Part shown: positions 9,058 to 18,628 of the stretch, in pieces | Numbering within the stretch: the first letter of the stretch is position 1 | Layout of the letters: each line of letters begins with the position of its first letter | DNA from: Candidatus Schmidhempelia bombi str. Bimp | GTDB lineage: Bacteria > Pseudomonadota > Gammaproteobacteria > Enterobacterales > Orbaceae | Length of the DNA: 64,000 nt | Assembly (NCBI RefSeq): GCF_000471645.3 | Contig: NZ_AWGA01000011.1 | Span: forward strand, 1 to 64,000 | Direction of reading: 5' to 3' | Notes under the pieces: generated by a model | The model's database searches: none | What the model saw: the letters and a program-made list of their open reading frames with translations, nothing else | What the model was told of the DNA's origin: nothing | Made by a program: the position numbers and the translations under genes

Positions 9058-9522
9058 TTGAATTATCATAAATATTATCCTGTCGATGTGGTCAATGGAC
9101 CAGGTACGCGTTGTACTCTATTTGTTGCTGGTTGTGAACATCAGTGCCGAGGCTGTTACAATAAAAGTACTTGGCCAGTTGATTCTGGTTTTCTTTTTAC
9201 CCAAGCATTAGAAGATCAAATTATTGCTGATTTGCAAGATAAAGCGATCCGACGTCAAGGTTTATCCTTGTCTGGTGGTGATCCCTTACATCCAAGGAAT
9301 ATTGAGGCGATTTTAAAATTAGTCAAACGTGTTAAAGCAGAGTGTAATGATAAAGATATTTGGCTGTGGACGGGGTATGAATTAACGGACTTAAATGATG
9401 CACAGCGGGCGATTTTACCCTATATTGATGTGCTCATTGATGGTAAATTTGTTCAGGAGCTGGCTAATCCTAGTTTAGTTTGGCGAGGTAGCAGTAATCA
9501 AATTATCCATCGTTTTAAATAA
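9058..9522 (+). CDS. nrdG: Anaerobic ribonucleotide reductase activating protein (radical SAM)
   Basis: The 154-residue radical SAM enzyme generates the glycyl radical on NrdD. The iron-sulfur cluster motif CX3CX2C is visible as CEHQCRGC (about residues 26-33), and the SAM-binding SGGDPLH at about 78-84. The start codon is TTG at 9058, with AGGGAT about 8 bp upstream. No ATG is available before the conserved NYHKYYPVD N terminus, which in E. coli directly follows the initiator Met. The gene trails nrdD by 34 bp and is probably co-transcribed under NrdR control. The weak start may keep the activase below the reductase. Confidence 0.95.
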   Translation: MNYHKYYPVDVVNGPGTRCTLFVAGCEHQCRGCYNKSTWPVDSGFLFTQALEDQIIADLQDKAIRRQGLSLSGGDPLHPRNIEAILKLVKRVKAECNDKDIWLWTGYELTDLNDAQRAILPYIDVLIDGKFVQELANPSLVWRGSSNQIIHRFK

Positions 9523-9612
9523 TCATAATCAACGCGATGTTTATTATTCTTTCTAGGAATAAAGGGTAATAAAGTGCTAACAATACATGGTATGTATTTT
9601 AAAATATCAGCA

Positions 9613-9651
9613 TAAAAATAGAGTAAGGGAGAGACGTTTCCCCTTACTCTA
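9613..9651 (-). terminator. Intrinsic terminator of can
   Basis: An 11 bp stem (9619-9629 against 9641-9651) is followed on the minus strand by T5. It serves can and may also stop read-through from nrdG. Confidence 0.75.
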
Positions 9652-9659
9652 CTTATCTA

Positions 9660-10352
9660 TCAAGCTTCCGTCATGACATTATTAACTGACTCATCTAACG
9701 AATTATAGGACTGTAATAGTGATGAAATCGCTTCTCGATAATGAATTTCTAAACTTTCCCGACTGCTTGAGCTAATTTTAAGATCGGTAATGCGGCCATT
9801 ATTAATACCATAAACCCAACCATGTAAGTTTACATTTTGTCCACGTTTCCACGCGGATTGAATAATGGTGGAATGACCTAAATTATAAACCTGCTCAATG
9901 ACATTAATTTCACATAAAAGATCCATCCGTTGTTCGGCTGGAAATTTACCTAAAATTGAACTATAACGAAACCATAAATCACGGATATGTAATAACCAAT
10001 TATTAATTAGTCCTAAATCTGGATTTTCAACCGCAGCACGAATACCACCGCAACCAAGGTGACCACAAACAATAATATCTTCTACCCCTAATACATCGAC
10101 TGCATACTGGACGACAGATAAACAGTTTAGATCAGTGTGAATCACTAAATTAGCCACGTTACGATGGACAAATAGTTCGCCTGGTTCTAAAAAGGTTAAG
10201 GTTTCCGCAGGTACTCGACTATCTGAGCAGCCAATCCATAAAAATTTGGGTTTTTGTGATTTTGCTAGGTCATTAAAGAAATTAGGATTCTCTAAACTAA
10301 CTCGGTCAGACCAAGCGTGATTACTTTTAATAAGATCATAGATTTTTTTCAT
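9660..10352 (-). CDS. can: Beta-class carbonic anhydrase
   Basis: The zinc enzyme interconverts CO2 and bicarbonate and supplies bicarbonate for carboxylation reactions. Its 230 residues include zinc ligands Cys42 (in CSDSR with Asp44 and Arg46), His98 and Cys101 (in GHLGCGG), the beta-class pattern. [10 protein letters not shown] segment lies near the C-terminal end. The protein is about ten residues longer than E. coli Can, with a polar C-terminal tail. It lies beside yadGH, as in E. coli, although a Nudix gene sits between them. The ATG at 10352 is the only good start for the conserved N terminus. Confidence 0.95.
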   Translation of the reverse strand: MKKIYDLIKSNHAWSDRVSLENPNFFNDLAKSQKPKFLWIGCSDSRVPAETLTFLEPGELFVHRNVANLVIHTDLNCLSVVQYAVDVLGVEDIIVCGHLGCGGIRAAVENPDLGLINNWLLHIRDLWFRYSSILGKFPAEQRMDLLCEINVIEQVYNLGHSTIIQSAWKRGQNVNLHGWVYGINNGRITDLKISSSSRESLEIHYREAISSLLQSYNSLDESVNNVMTEA

Positions 10353-10388
10353 AATAATTATTTTTATATCCAGATAAATAAGTCTAAG

Positions 10389-10817
10389 CTAACAAACCTG
10401 ATTAAAAAGCGTCTTTTTAATCAATGGAATAATAATCTCCGCTGTAAGAGGCGCAAGTTGCAACTGCTGTGACTGTTCAATTGTTATCCAGCATACTTCT
10501 TCTAGTTCGGCATTGGGCCTTATGTCGCTGGTTATAAGCGACAAGTGATAAAGGGAGGCAGAAACAAGATGATCGATTTCATTAGCAGCGGGGGCGGAAT
10601 AATCGCCAAGATAATGTAACTGATTAGGCATGACTGTTACCTTTAATTCTTCTTTTAATTCACGGATCAAAGCCTCTAATGCTGTTTCATTGGCTTCTAT
10701 TTTTCCACCTGCTTGCATAAAATACCTTGATCCTTTTTTACGCACCAATAAAAATTGCTGTTTATCATTGGTAATCACCGCAGCGGATACATGAATAGTT
10801 GCAATGGGTAAATTCAT
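10389..10817 (-). CDS. Nudix hydrolase of unknown substrate
   Basis: The 142-residue protein is a single Nudix domain. The Nudix box runs from about residue 37 (GGKIEANETALEALIRELKE) with the catalytic REL-x-EE core. The usual Gly after EE is replaced by Lys in EELKV, a small departure from the consensus. Nudix enzymes cleave nucleoside diphosphates linked to another group, but the substrate cannot be read here. It may belong to the 8-oxo-dGTP or ADP-ribose-like small Nudix group. It lies just upstream of can on the same strand and is divergent from yadG. Confidence 0.85.
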   Translation of the reverse strand: MNLPIATIHVSAAVITNDKQQFLLVRKKGSRYFMQAGGKIEANETALEALIRELKEELKVTVMPNQLHYLGDYSAPAANEIDHLVSASLYHLSLITSDIRPNAELEEVCWITIEQSQQLQLAPLTAEIIIPLIKKTLFNQVC

Positions 10818-10922
10818 AAGTTATAGATACCTAATATTATAGGAATAAATAATGTGATAGCATATTATCTTAAATTAGCTTAAGGTTATAATGATTGCCA
10901 TTACATATCAAGGATTATTTAT

Positions 10923-11855
10923 ATGTCTAATTCTGCGTTGCAAATAACTGATCTTTATAAACGCTATCCGAATGGTGTTGAAGCGTTAAAAGGCTTAAAT
11001 CTAACAGTAGAACAAGGGGATTTTTATGCATTGTTAGGTCCTAATGGAGCGGGAAAATCGACCAGTATCGGAATTATTAGCTCATTAGTGACTAAAACAT
11101 CGGGAAAAGTGACTATTTTTGGTTATGATTTGGATACGCAGCTTGTCCATGCTAAGCGGCAAATTGGCTTAGTTCCCCAAGAGTTTAATTTCAATCCTTT
11201 TGAAACTGTATTGCAGATTGTGGTTAATCAAGCCGGTTATTATGGTATTACTCGTCGTGAAGCTACGCATAGAGCAGAAAAATACCTAAGACGATTAGAT
11301 CTTTGGGAAAAGCGTGATAGTCGTGCCAGAATGTTATCTGGCGGTATGAAACGCCGTTTAATGATCGCCAGAGCCCTTATTCATGAACCAAAATTACTTA
11401 TTTTGGACGAGCCAACCGCAGGGGTAGATATTGAACTACGTCGTTCTATGTGGGATTTTTTACGTGATCTTAATCAACAAGGTATTACCATCATTTTAAC
11501 CACCCATTATTTAGAAGAAGCGGAAATGCTTTGTCGACATATTGGTATTATTAACCATGGTGAGTTGATTGAAAACACATCAATGCGCAATTTACTCGCC
11601 AAAATGCAATCAGAAACCTTTATTTTTGATTTTATTCCCACTGATGAAAAACCACAATTAACGGGCTATAACGCCACTTTAGTTGATGTGGGGGTATTAG
11701 AGGTGGACGTAAAGCGTAACCAAGGCTTAAACCAATTATTCGAATTATTTGCCCAGCAAGGAATAAAAATATTGAGTATGCGTAATAAGGCTAATCGTTT
11801 AGAAGAGTTATTTGTTCATTTAGTTACCGATAATCAAGGAGCGACAAATGAATAA
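10923..11855 (+). CDS. yadG: ABC transporter ATP-binding protein YadG
   Basis: The 310-residue ABC ATPase has Walker A GPNGAGKST (about 39-47), the Q loop VPQEFNF, the signature LSGGMKRR, Walker B LLILDEPTAGVD and the switch His in TTHYLEEAE. The C-terminal extension (about 220-310) is typical of the drug/lipid-exporter ATPases. It overlaps yadH by 8 bp, so the two are translationally coupled and form an ABC-2 type exporter. The closeness to can matches E. coli yadG-yadH. The substrate is unknown. Confidence 0.9.
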   Translation: MSNSALQITDLYKRYPNGVEALKGLNLTVEQGDFYALLGPNGAGKSTSIGIISSLVTKTSGKVTIFGYDLDTQLVHAKRQIGLVPQEFNFNPFETVLQIVVNQAGYYGITRREATHRAEKYLRRLDLWEKRDSRARMLSGGMKRRLMIARALIHEPKLLILDEPTAGVDIELRRSMWDFLRDLNQQGITIILTTHYLEEAEMLCRHIGIINHGELIENTSMRNLLAKMQSETFIFDFIPTDEKPQLTGYNATLVDVGVLEVDVKRNQGLNQLFELFAQQGIKILSMRNKANRLEELFVHLVTDNQGATNE

Positions 11856-12618
11856 TTTATATTGGGTTGCATTATGTAGTATTTGGCGTAAAGAAGTAAC
11901 ACGATTTCTGCGGATCTGGGTACAAACCTTAGTTCCACCTGTTATTACCATGTCACTCTACTTTATTATTTTTGGTAGTATGATGGGAAATCGAATTGGG
12001 CAGATGAATGGGGTAAGCTATATGCAATTCATTGTACCTGGGCTGATAATGATGTCAGTGATTACTAATGCCTATTCGAATGTTTGTTCATCATTTTTTA
12101 GCGCGAAATTTCAGCATAATATTGAAGAACTATTAGTTGCACCTGTCCCTACCCATATTATCATTCTCGGCTATGTGGGGGGCGGTATTGCTCGGGGGAT
12201 TTTGATTGGTTGTATTGTGACGATAGTATCGTTATTTTTTGTTTCGTTTACGGTTCATTCTTGGTGGGTAATACTTTGTACTTTACTTATGACCGCAACG
12301 CTATTCTCTTTAGCTGGTTTACTTAATGCCCTATTTGCTAAAACATTTGATGATATAAGTTTAATTCCAACCTTTGTCTTAACCCCTTTAACTTATTTAG
12401 GCGGGGTATTTTACTCATTATCGCTATTACCGCCAGTTTGGCAATTAGTTTCAACTTTCAATCCGATTGTATATATGATTAGTGGGTTTAGGTACGGTTT
12501 TTTAGGTATTTATGATGTGTCGTTATGGATGACATACTTAATTTTGGCAATCTTTATTACACTATTTTACGCTTTTGCTTGGTATTTAATTGAGAAAGGT
12601 AAAGGATTACGTAACTAA
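11848..12618 (+). CDS. yadH: ABC-2 type permease YadH
   Basis: The 256-residue inner membrane protein has about six predicted membrane segments and the ABC-2 membrane fold. Conserved segments are the N-terminal KEVTRFLRIWVQTLVPP and the central IEELLVAPVP coupling region. It is the partner of YadG, whose gene overlaps it by 8 bp. The start at 11848 has GGAG (11838-11841) just upstream. Together the pair likely exports a lipid-like or toxic compound. E. coli YadGH has no settled substrate either. Confidence 0.9.
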   Translation: MNNLYWVALCSIWRKEVTRFLRIWVQTLVPPVITMSLYFIIFGSMMGNRIGQMNGVSYMQFIVPGLIMMSVITNAYSNVCSSFFSAKFQHNIEELLVAPVPTHIIILGYVGGGIARGILIGCIVTIVSLFFVSFTVHSWWVILCTLLMTATLFSLAGLLNALFAKTFDDISLIPTFVLTPLTYLGGVFYSLSLLPPVWQLVSTFNPIVYMISGFRYGFLGIYDVSLWMTYLILAIFITLFYAFAWYLIEKGKGLRN

Positions 12619-12640
12619 TGGTGTAGCGTGAGTAAGCACT

Positions 12641-12671
12641 AAAATAGAAATGATTTTGACCTCTATTTTTA
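12641..12671 (+). terminator. Possible terminator of yadGH
   Basis: An 8 bp A+T stem (AAAATAGA at 12641-12648, TCTATTTT at 12662-12669) ends in T5. It is weak. Confidence 0.45.
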
Positions 12672-12879
12672 ATGGGATAGTATTCAATTAAAATCATTTA
12701 TCCCGTTAACTTGTAAAGGATTAAGTGCATATAATCATTCGCTTATAGCTATGATATATGCGCTTAATTTTGTCTCTGATGGTAAGTGAATTAAGTATGA
12801 TCAACACTTTTATAATGGAAAAACAACTATCAAATATCGGTACTATCGTATAAATCAATTAAACAAAATATAAGTCTAT

Positions 12880-13464
12880 CTATCCTTTGAAGGCATGTAA
12901 CTGATTCATAGCGGCATTCATATCTTGTTTCATTAACGTATAGGTACTGCGCACCGCTTCATCAATCACCGCGTCAATCTTTTGTTGTTCATTTTTAGGT
13001 GGTTTACCTAATACATACCCAGTAACTTTATTTTTATCACCAGGATGACCAATCCCAATTCTTAACCGATGAAAATTGGCATTATTACCTAGTTTACTTA
13101 TGATATCTTTCAATCCATTATGTCCACCATGACTGCCAGCAAACTTAAATTTTGCTACCCCAGGAAGCAAATCAAGTTCATCATGGGCAACTAACATTTC
13201 TTCTGGTTTGATTTGATAGAAATTAGCCAGACTACTCACTGCTTTACCGCTTAGATTCATAAATGTGGTTGGAATTAATAAGCGGATATCTTGCCCTTCA
13301 ATAGTGACTCGTGCCGTATAACCAAAAAATTTTGGCTCGTTTTTTAATGGCTGATTGAGACGCTGAGCGAGTAAATCAATATACCATGCCCCAGCATTAT
13401 GTCGAGTAGCAGCATATTCACTGCCTGGGTTTGCCAGCCCTACAATTAATTTGATTGTTGTCAT
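12880..13464 (-). CDS. pth: Peptidyl-tRNA hydrolase
   Basis: The enzyme releases tRNA from peptidyl-tRNA that has fallen off ribosomes. It has 194 residues, as in E. coli. Visible motifs are the N-terminal [17 protein letters not shown] with catalytic His22, the segment [16 protein letters not shown], and GHNGLKDI. The N and C termini align with the family and nothing looks broken. It lies downstream of prs on the same strand with a terminator between the two, so it probably has its own promoter or depends on read-through. Confidence 0.96.
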   Translation of the reverse strand: MTTIKLIVGLANPGSEYAATRHNAGAWYIDLLAQRLNQPLKNEPKFFGYTARVTIEGQDIRLLIPTTFMNLSGKAVSSLANFYQIKPEEMLVAHDELDLLPGVAKFKFAGSHGGHNGLKDIISKLGNNANFHRLRIGIGHPGDKNKVTGYVLGKPPKNEQQKIDAVIDEAVRSTYTLMKQDMNAAMNQLHAFKG

Positions 13465-13477
13465 ATGAAGTTCTATA

Positions 13478-13510
13478 TAAAAATCAACGGTCTTATTAAC
13501 CGTTGATTTT
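13478..13510 (-). terminator. Intrinsic terminator of prs
   Basis: A perfect 12 bp stem (13480-13491 against 13499-13510) with a 7-base loop is followed by a T run on the minus strand, between prs and pth. Confidence 0.8.
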
Positions 13511-13518
13511 GTACTCGA

Positions 13519-14466
13519 TTAATGTTCAAACATCGCTGAAATGGATTCTTCATTGCTAATGCGACGAATAGCCTCAGCTAACATACCTGAAAGAGTCAAT
13601 GTTCTGACATTTTTTAATGCTTTCACTTGATCCGATAAAGGAATGGTATCACACACAACGATTTCATCAATTTGTGAGTTTTTAATATTTTCTACTGCTT
13701 TACCTGAAAAGATAGGGTGAGTTGCGTAGGCAAAAACACGTTTTGCTCCGCGTACTTTTAACGCGTCAGCGGCTTTACATAATGTGCCCGCAGTATCAAT
13801 CATATCATCAACTAAAATACAATCACGATCAGCGACATCGCCAATAATATTCATGACTTCGGTTTCATTAGCACGAGGACGACGTTTATCTATAATTGCC
13901 ATATCCGCATCATTGAGTAATTTGGCAATAGCGCGCGCTCGAACCACACCACCAATATCAGGGGATACGACAATAGGGCGCTCAAAGTTTCTGCGTAGCA
14001 TATCTTCTAATAAGATAGGGCTACCAAAAACATTATCTACGGGTACATCAAAAAAGCCCTGAATTTGTTCTGCATGCAGGTCAACCGTTAATACGCGGTC
14101 TACACCTACTGTCGATAGAAAATCAGCAATAACCTTAGCAGTGATAGGTACACGCGCAGATCGAACACGACGATCTTGTCTTGCATAGCCAAAATAAGGA
14201 ATGACGGCAGTGATACGACCGGCAGATGCCCGACGCATAGCATCGATCATAACGAGCAATTCCATCAAATTATCATTAGTAGGAGAACAGGTTGACTGGA
14301 TGATAAAAACGTCTTCACCACGTACGTTTTCATTGATTTGTACACTTACTTCTCCGTCGCTAAAACGACCTACGGAAATATCACCGAGTGAAGTGTATAA
14401 TCGGTTTGCGATATGTTTTGCCAGTTCAGGTGTTGCATTACCAGCAAAAAGCTTCATGTCAGGCAC
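13519..14466 (-). CDS. prs: Ribose-phosphate pyrophosphokinase
   Basis: The enzyme makes PRPP from ribose 5-phosphate and ATP for nucleotide, histidine and NAD synthesis. Its 315 residues equal the E. coli length and the N terminus [16 protein letters not shown] is nearly identical. Visible motifs are the flexible loop [15 protein letters not shown], the metal-binding [12 protein letters not shown], and the PRPP-binding [10 protein letters not shown]. The C terminus ISAMFEH is conserved. The leader of about 135 bases to mnmD includes a small hairpin. Confidence 0.97.
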   Translation of the reverse strand: MPDMKLFAGNATPELAKHIANRLYTSLGDISVGRFSDGEVSVQINENVRGEDVFIIQSTCSPTNDNLMELLVMIDAMRRASAGRITAVIPYFGYARQDRRVRSARVPITAKVIADFLSTVGVDRVLTVDLHAEQIQGFFDVPVDNVFGSPILLEDMLRRNFERPIVVSPDIGGVVRARAIAKLLNDADMAIIDKRRPRANETEVMNIIGDVADRDCILVDDMIDTAGTLCKAADALKVRGAKRVFAYATHPIFSGKAVENIKNSQIDEIVVCDTIPLSDQVKALKNVRTLTLSGMLAEAIRRISNEESISAMFEH

Positions 14467-14601
14467 GAGATAAACCTCAAGCTTTGTTTAGTGGAAGATT
14501 ACCGTAAAGTAATCGGTTAAATAAAGAGGAGATAATTATATAATCAAAATACTCAAATCCTCAATAAAATTATAGAAAAATGTTAATCATTCATCAACAA
14601 A

Positions 14602-15330
14602 TTACATTTTATTTCCAATTAACATTTCACGTTTACGACCAAAACCTTTCTGTTTATTGACATTAAATCCCGCCGCTTGCAAATTGCGTCTAACGAAACC
14701 CGCAGCGGTGAAGGTGGCAAATGTCCCCATGGGTTGTGTTTGTTGAAAAAGTTGTTTAAATAGCGTTTCAGACCACATCGCCTGATTTTTTGCTGGAGCA
14801 AAACCATCAAAGAACCAACAATCAACCTTAAGATTCGCTTGTTGTAAAAATTGGCTATATTCACTGATATCGCCTAACCAGAGAGTTAATTTGCTGTTTT
14901 CAAATGTTAAATTGACGTTGCCTGCAATAGGAGCAGGCCATTGTTGTTGTAATTGGCGAGCTAACGCAGCTAATTCATGATAATAGGCGTGAATTTTCTC
15001 TACATCATTCGGGGTTAAAAGATAGTTTTCAACGCTAATAAAATGTAGCTGTTTAAGAGGATGATGGGGGTATTGTTGGCGAAATTGGTTAAAAAGTTGC
15101 CATGCTAATAAAAAATTGAGCCCTGACCCAAAACCCGTTTCACCAATAACAAATTGTGAATGTTGATGTTGTATAAACCGTTCAGGTAAATGATTGCTAT
15201 CAATAAAGACAAAACGTGTTTCAGCACACGGATCTTCATTAGAAAAATAGACATCATCGAAAAGGGAAGATACAGGGGTCTGTTTATCATTCCAATTAAT
15301 AATCGCAGTATTGATTAATTTATTTTGCAT
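14602..15330 (-). CDS. mnmD: tRNA 5-methylaminomethyl-2-thiouridine methyltransferase, stand-alone MnmD
   Basis: The product is equivalent to the N-terminal (MnmC2/MnmD) domain of E. coli MnmC. Visible are TPVSSLFDDVYFS near the start, the SAM-binding GETGFGSGLNFL, the catalytic WFFDGFAPAKNQAMW, and ATFTAAGFVRRNLQ with a KGFGRKREML end. It methylates nm5s2U34 to mnm5s2U34 in tRNA. The reading frame stops right after this domain, so the FAD-dependent oxidase half (MnmC1) of the bifunctional 668-residue enzyme is absent. An upstream ATG at 15360 is also in frame. I chose 15330 because TPVS then falls at the family position. Ribosome binding sites are weak for both. Confidence 0.88.
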   Translation of the reverse strand: MQNKLINTAIINWNDKQTPVSSLFDDVYFSNEDPCAETRFVFIDSNHLPERFIQHQHSQFVIGETGFGSGLNFLLAWQLFNQFRQQYPHHPLKQLHFISVENYLLTPNDVEKIHAYYHELAALARQLQQQWPAPIAGNVNLTFENSKLTLWLGDISEYSQFLQQANLKVDCWFFDGFAPAKNQAMWSETLFKQLFQQTQPMGTFATFTAAGFVRRNLQAAGFNVNKQKGFGRKREMLIGNKM

Positions 15331-15531
15331 ATTTGAACATATACCTATGGCTTTATACATTGAATAACAAGAAGCGATGCGTTATAGCATTAATTATAGC
15401 TATTTTCATTGTGTTAAAAATACTATTTATACTTTAGATTATTGACTAACACCGATATTAACAATAAGTATAGCATTTCTGTTCGCTTTATTCCTTGTTA
15501 TAATAATGTTCTGTATACAGTGAGGTAAATT

Positions 15532-16269
15532 ATGATTTTTATATTGCGTTTTATAGCGGTTATGTTATTCGGGGTTTTTATCTGCGTTTTTGGCGTTATA
15601 TTTTGTCTATTTAATCCCCGTAATCCAAAAAATGTGGCAAGATTTTCTCACGTGTTTACATCTTTTTTATCGCCGTTATTTGGTATAAAAGTGATAACAC
15701 GCGTTTACCCAGAGATTGAACAGGATAAAAATAGAAGTTGTATCTATATTGCTAATCATCAAGATAATTTTGATTTAGTCGTCGCTGGACATGTGGTTCA
15801 GCCAAATACGGTGACCGTAGGTAAAAAAAGTTTAGCGTGGATCCCTTTCTTTGGGCAACTTTATTATTTAAGCGGTAATATCTTAATTGATCGCGATAAT
15901 AAAGCCAAAGCGCGCGATACTATCTCTCAGGTTGTTAATGTCATTAAGGAAAAACAGATCTCGATTTGGATGTTTCCTGAAGGGACACGAAGCCGTGGAC
16001 GTGGATTATTACCCTTTAAAACCGGAGCATTTCGTGCGGCTATTGCTGCTGGCGTACCCATTGTGCCTATTTGTATATCGAGTACCCAGCATATTAAAAT
16101 TAACCGTTGGAATAACGGTTATATGATTGTTGAAATGTTAGCACCTATTGAAACAACAGGTATGTCTAAGGATAATGCTCGTCAATTAATGGAACATTGT
16201 TACAGCTTGATGTCAGAAAAAATTAATGCACTGAATAGTGAAGTCGATGTGCTAAATCGGAAAAAGTGA
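15532..16269 (+). CDS. plsC: 1-acyl-sn-glycerol-3-phosphate acyltransferase
   Basis: The enzyme makes phosphatidic acid, the second acylation step of phospholipid synthesis. Its 245 residues equal E. coli PlsC. The acyltransferase motifs are visible: HX4D (His76, Asp81 in NHQDNFD), the FPEGTRSRG motif about residues 145-153, and VPIVPI. Two N-terminal hydrophobic segments anchor it in the inner membrane. The gene overlaps cmoM by 4 bp, giving translational coupling. This pairing is not the E. coli arrangement, where cmoM precedes mukF. Confidence 0.94.
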   Translation: MIFILRFIAVMLFGVFICVFGVIFCLFNPRNPKNVARFSHVFTSFLSPLFGIKVITRVYPEIEQDKNRSCIYIANHQDNFDLVVAGHVVQPNTVTVGKKSLAWIPFFGQLYYLSGNILIDRDNKAKARDTISQVVNVIKEKQISIWMFPEGTRSRGRGLLPFKTGAFRAAIAAGVPIVPICISSTQHIKINRWNNGYMIVEMLAPIETTGMSKDNARQLMEHCYSLMSEKINALNSEVDVLNRKK

Positions 16270-17069
16270 GAATGATAGCTAAGTCACAAGCGATAAAAGC
16301 AGATCGTAATTTTGATGATATTGCGGGTAAATTTGCTAAAAATATTTATGGTACGACCAAAGGAAAAATTCGCGAAGCAATTGTATGGCAAGATTTGGAA
16401 CAACTGTTAGCGACATTTCCTGTAGATAAAAAATTAACTATTTTAGATGCGGGAGGGGGACAAGGACAGCTGGCTTGTCGGTTAGCTGCACTTGGTCATC
16501 AAGTCACATTATGTGATATTTCTGGTGAAATGCTGGAGATTGCTCGTGAAAATGCTAGACAAAAGCAGATCAATTTACAGTTAGTGCAATGTCGAGTACA
16601 AGATCTCGAACAGCATATTGATAAACAACAATCCTTTGATGTGATTCTTTTTCATGCGGTATTGGAGTGGATTAATGAACCGATTACCGCATTATCCCTA
16701 CTTAAGCAGTATTTATCCGTCAATGGTATATTGTCACTGATGTTCTATAACTATCACGCATTATTATTTAGGACCGTGACATTAGGTAATTTTGGTTATC
16801 TTCAAGCAGGCATGAACAAACGCAAAAAGAAAACATTATCCCCCGATTATCCACGTAAACCTGAAGAGGTCTATCAATGGTTAGATGAGCTGAATTTTAC
16901 TATTATTGGTAAAACGGGGGTACGTGTATTTCATGATTTTATGGTCAATAAACAAAAACAGCAAACTGCGGTAGATGAGTTACTTGAGTTAGAGAAAACC
17001 TACTGCCGTCAAGAGCCGTATATCCATTTAGGACGATATATTCATGTAACAGCGCGCAATAATAGTTAA
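16266..17069 (+). CDS. cmoM: tRNA 5-carboxymethoxyuridine methyltransferase CmoM
   Basis: The SAM-dependent methyltransferase methylates cmo5U34 in tRNA to mcmo5U. It has about 267 residues. The conserved N terminus RNFDDIAGKFAKNIYGTTKGKIREAI and the end RYIHVTAR match E. coli CmoM (formerly SmtA). The SAM motif is ILDAGGGQGQLACRLA (about 60-75), followed by VILFHAVLEW. The open frame begins with GTG at 16266, which overlaps the plsC stop (GTGA). An ATG at 16272 is the alternative. In E. coli this gene heads the mukFEB operon. Here it is 26 kb away from muk. Confidence 0.93.
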   Translation: MRMIAKSQAIKADRNFDDIAGKFAKNIYGTTKGKIREAIVWQDLEQLLATFPVDKKLTILDAGGGQGQLACRLAALGHQVTLCDISGEMLEIARENARQKQINLQLVQCRVQDLEQHIDKQQSFDVILFHAVLEWINEPITALSLLKQYLSVNGILSLMFYNYHALLFRTVTLGNFGYLQAGMNKRKKKTLSPDYPRKPEEVYQWLDELNFTIIGKTGVRVFHDFMVNKQKQQTAVDELLELEKTYCRQEPYIHLGRYIHVTARNNS

Positions 17070-17080
17070 ATGTTGAATGA

Positions 17081-17122
17081 AAAGAAACCATAATAAAATA
17101 AATTAATAATTATGGTTTCTTT
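17081..17122. terminator. Bidirectional hairpin between cmoM and sstT
   Basis: A perfect 14 bp stem (17081-17094 against 17109-17122), A-rich on the left and T-rich on the right, lies between convergent genes. Confidence 0.75.
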
Positions 17123-17199
17123 GAACGATGAATAAATTATTTTAGCCTAGTAATAAAAATAACGTTTATTATTTAATCTATAATAAAAAATAATTCCCT

Positions 17200-18447
17200 T
17201 TAATGTTTTTCAGTGAAAAGAATAGAATAGCCTTCTTTCCTCGCTTGACCTTCACAGACGGCTGCGGTAAATACGACATCAGTGGATGAATTAACTGCAG
17301 TTTCTACAGAATCTTGAATAACACTGATGATAAACCCGATCCCCACCACAGACATTGAAATATGATCAGGAATACCAAACATACTACAAGCAACAGGAAT
17401 TAACAGCAATGAACCTCCCGCCACGCCAGACGCACCACAAGCACAAATCGCCGCAACAAAGCAAAGTAATATAGTGGTTGGTAAATCAATTGGTATATTT
17501 AGCGTATGCACGGTAGCTAATGTTAAAATAGTAATCGTGATCGCTGCGCCACCTAGATTAACATTCGCTCCTAACGGTATTGATATTGAGTAAGTGCTTT
17601 CTGGAAGATTTAATTTCTTACACAGCGCTAAGTTAACGGGAATATTTGCCGCAGAGCTACGTGTAAAAAAGGCGGTAACCGCACTTTCGCGGATTGTTGC
17701 CCAGACTAATGGAAATGGATTAGCTCGCATTTTCCAATAGGCAAGTAAAGGATTAAAAACAAATAGAACAATTAGCATACAACTAATTAATACTATAATT
17801 AAATGACCATAGCGCCAAAGTTGTTCAAACCCAGTCTCAGCGATCGTTGATGCCACCAATCCTAAAATACCTAATGGTGCAAAACGAATAACGATACGCA
17901 CAATAAAAGTCACACTGTCAGAGAAGTCATTGACGACTTTTTTTGTGGTATCAGTAGCATGACGTAAAGCGATACCAAAGCCAATACCCCAAACAATTAA
18001 ACTAATATAGTTTGCTTCAACTAAGGCATTAATTGGATTATCAATCATTTTGAAGATGATAGTTGTAATTACCGCCAAAATACTTTTAGGCGGTTCAATT
18101 TCGAGTTGAGTGGTATCTAATAGTAACGTGGAAGGGAATAGAAAACTAGCAATAACAGCAATTAATGCCGCACCAAAAGTACTAATAAAATAGAGGGCAA
18201 TGATCGGGCGCATATGACTGGTTTGCCCGTGACGATGATTGGAGATGGCCGCGACCACTAAAATAAATACTAGTATAGGTGCAACAGATTGTAGTGCTTT
18301 AATAAATAATTTCCCTAAAAACTCGGTAGAGAGTGCGATATTTGGAAAACTATATGCTAATAGTAACCCAAGTAATAGCGCGATCATGATCTGTGGAACC
18401 AGACCAATACGCGATAGTACCGAAATAAAACGTTTATATGTAGTCAT
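17200..18447 (-). CDS. sstT: Sodium/serine-threonine symporter
   Basis: The inner membrane symporter imports serine and threonine with Na+. It belongs to the dicarboxylate/amino acid:cation symporter family. Highly conserved segments are [57 protein letters not shown] and [15 protein letters not shown], matching E. coli SstT closely. With the start at 18447 it has 415 residues (E. coli 414). The open frame extends to a TTG at 18480, but that lacks a ribosome binding site and would add a hydrophobic stub. SD signals are weak for both. Confidence 0.93.
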   Translation of the reverse strand: MTTYKRFISVLSRIGLVPQIMIALLLGLLLAYSFPNIALSTEFLGKLFIKALQSVAPILVFILVVAAISNHRHGQTSHMRPIIALYFISTFGAALIAVIASFLFPSTLLLDTTQLEIEPPKSILAVITTIIFKMIDNPINALVEANYISLIVWGIGFGIALRHATDTTKKVVNDFSDSVTFIVRIVIRFAPLGILGLVASTIAETGFEQLWRYGHLIIVLISCMLIVLFVFNPLLAYWKMRANPFPLVWATIRESAVTAFFTRSSAANIPVNLALCKKLNLPESTYSISIPLGANVNLGGAAITITILTLATVHTLNIPIDLPTTILLCFVAAICACGASGVAGGSLLLIPVACSMFGIPDHISMSVVGIGFIISVIQDSVETAVNSSTDVVFTAAVCEGQARKEGYSILFTEKH

Positions 18448-18628
18448 GATATCGATTAAATAAAAGAGTAAAGGGAACAAAAGATATTAGTATCTGTTGT
18501 ATCAAAGTTCAATATTTTTCTTTATTTAATCTTTACTTAATTGGGATATCGATAAACTAGACTCGAAAAATAAGTGGGAAACCGTTATTATACGAGTATA
18601 GAAATTTATTTTAACATAGGATGACAAT

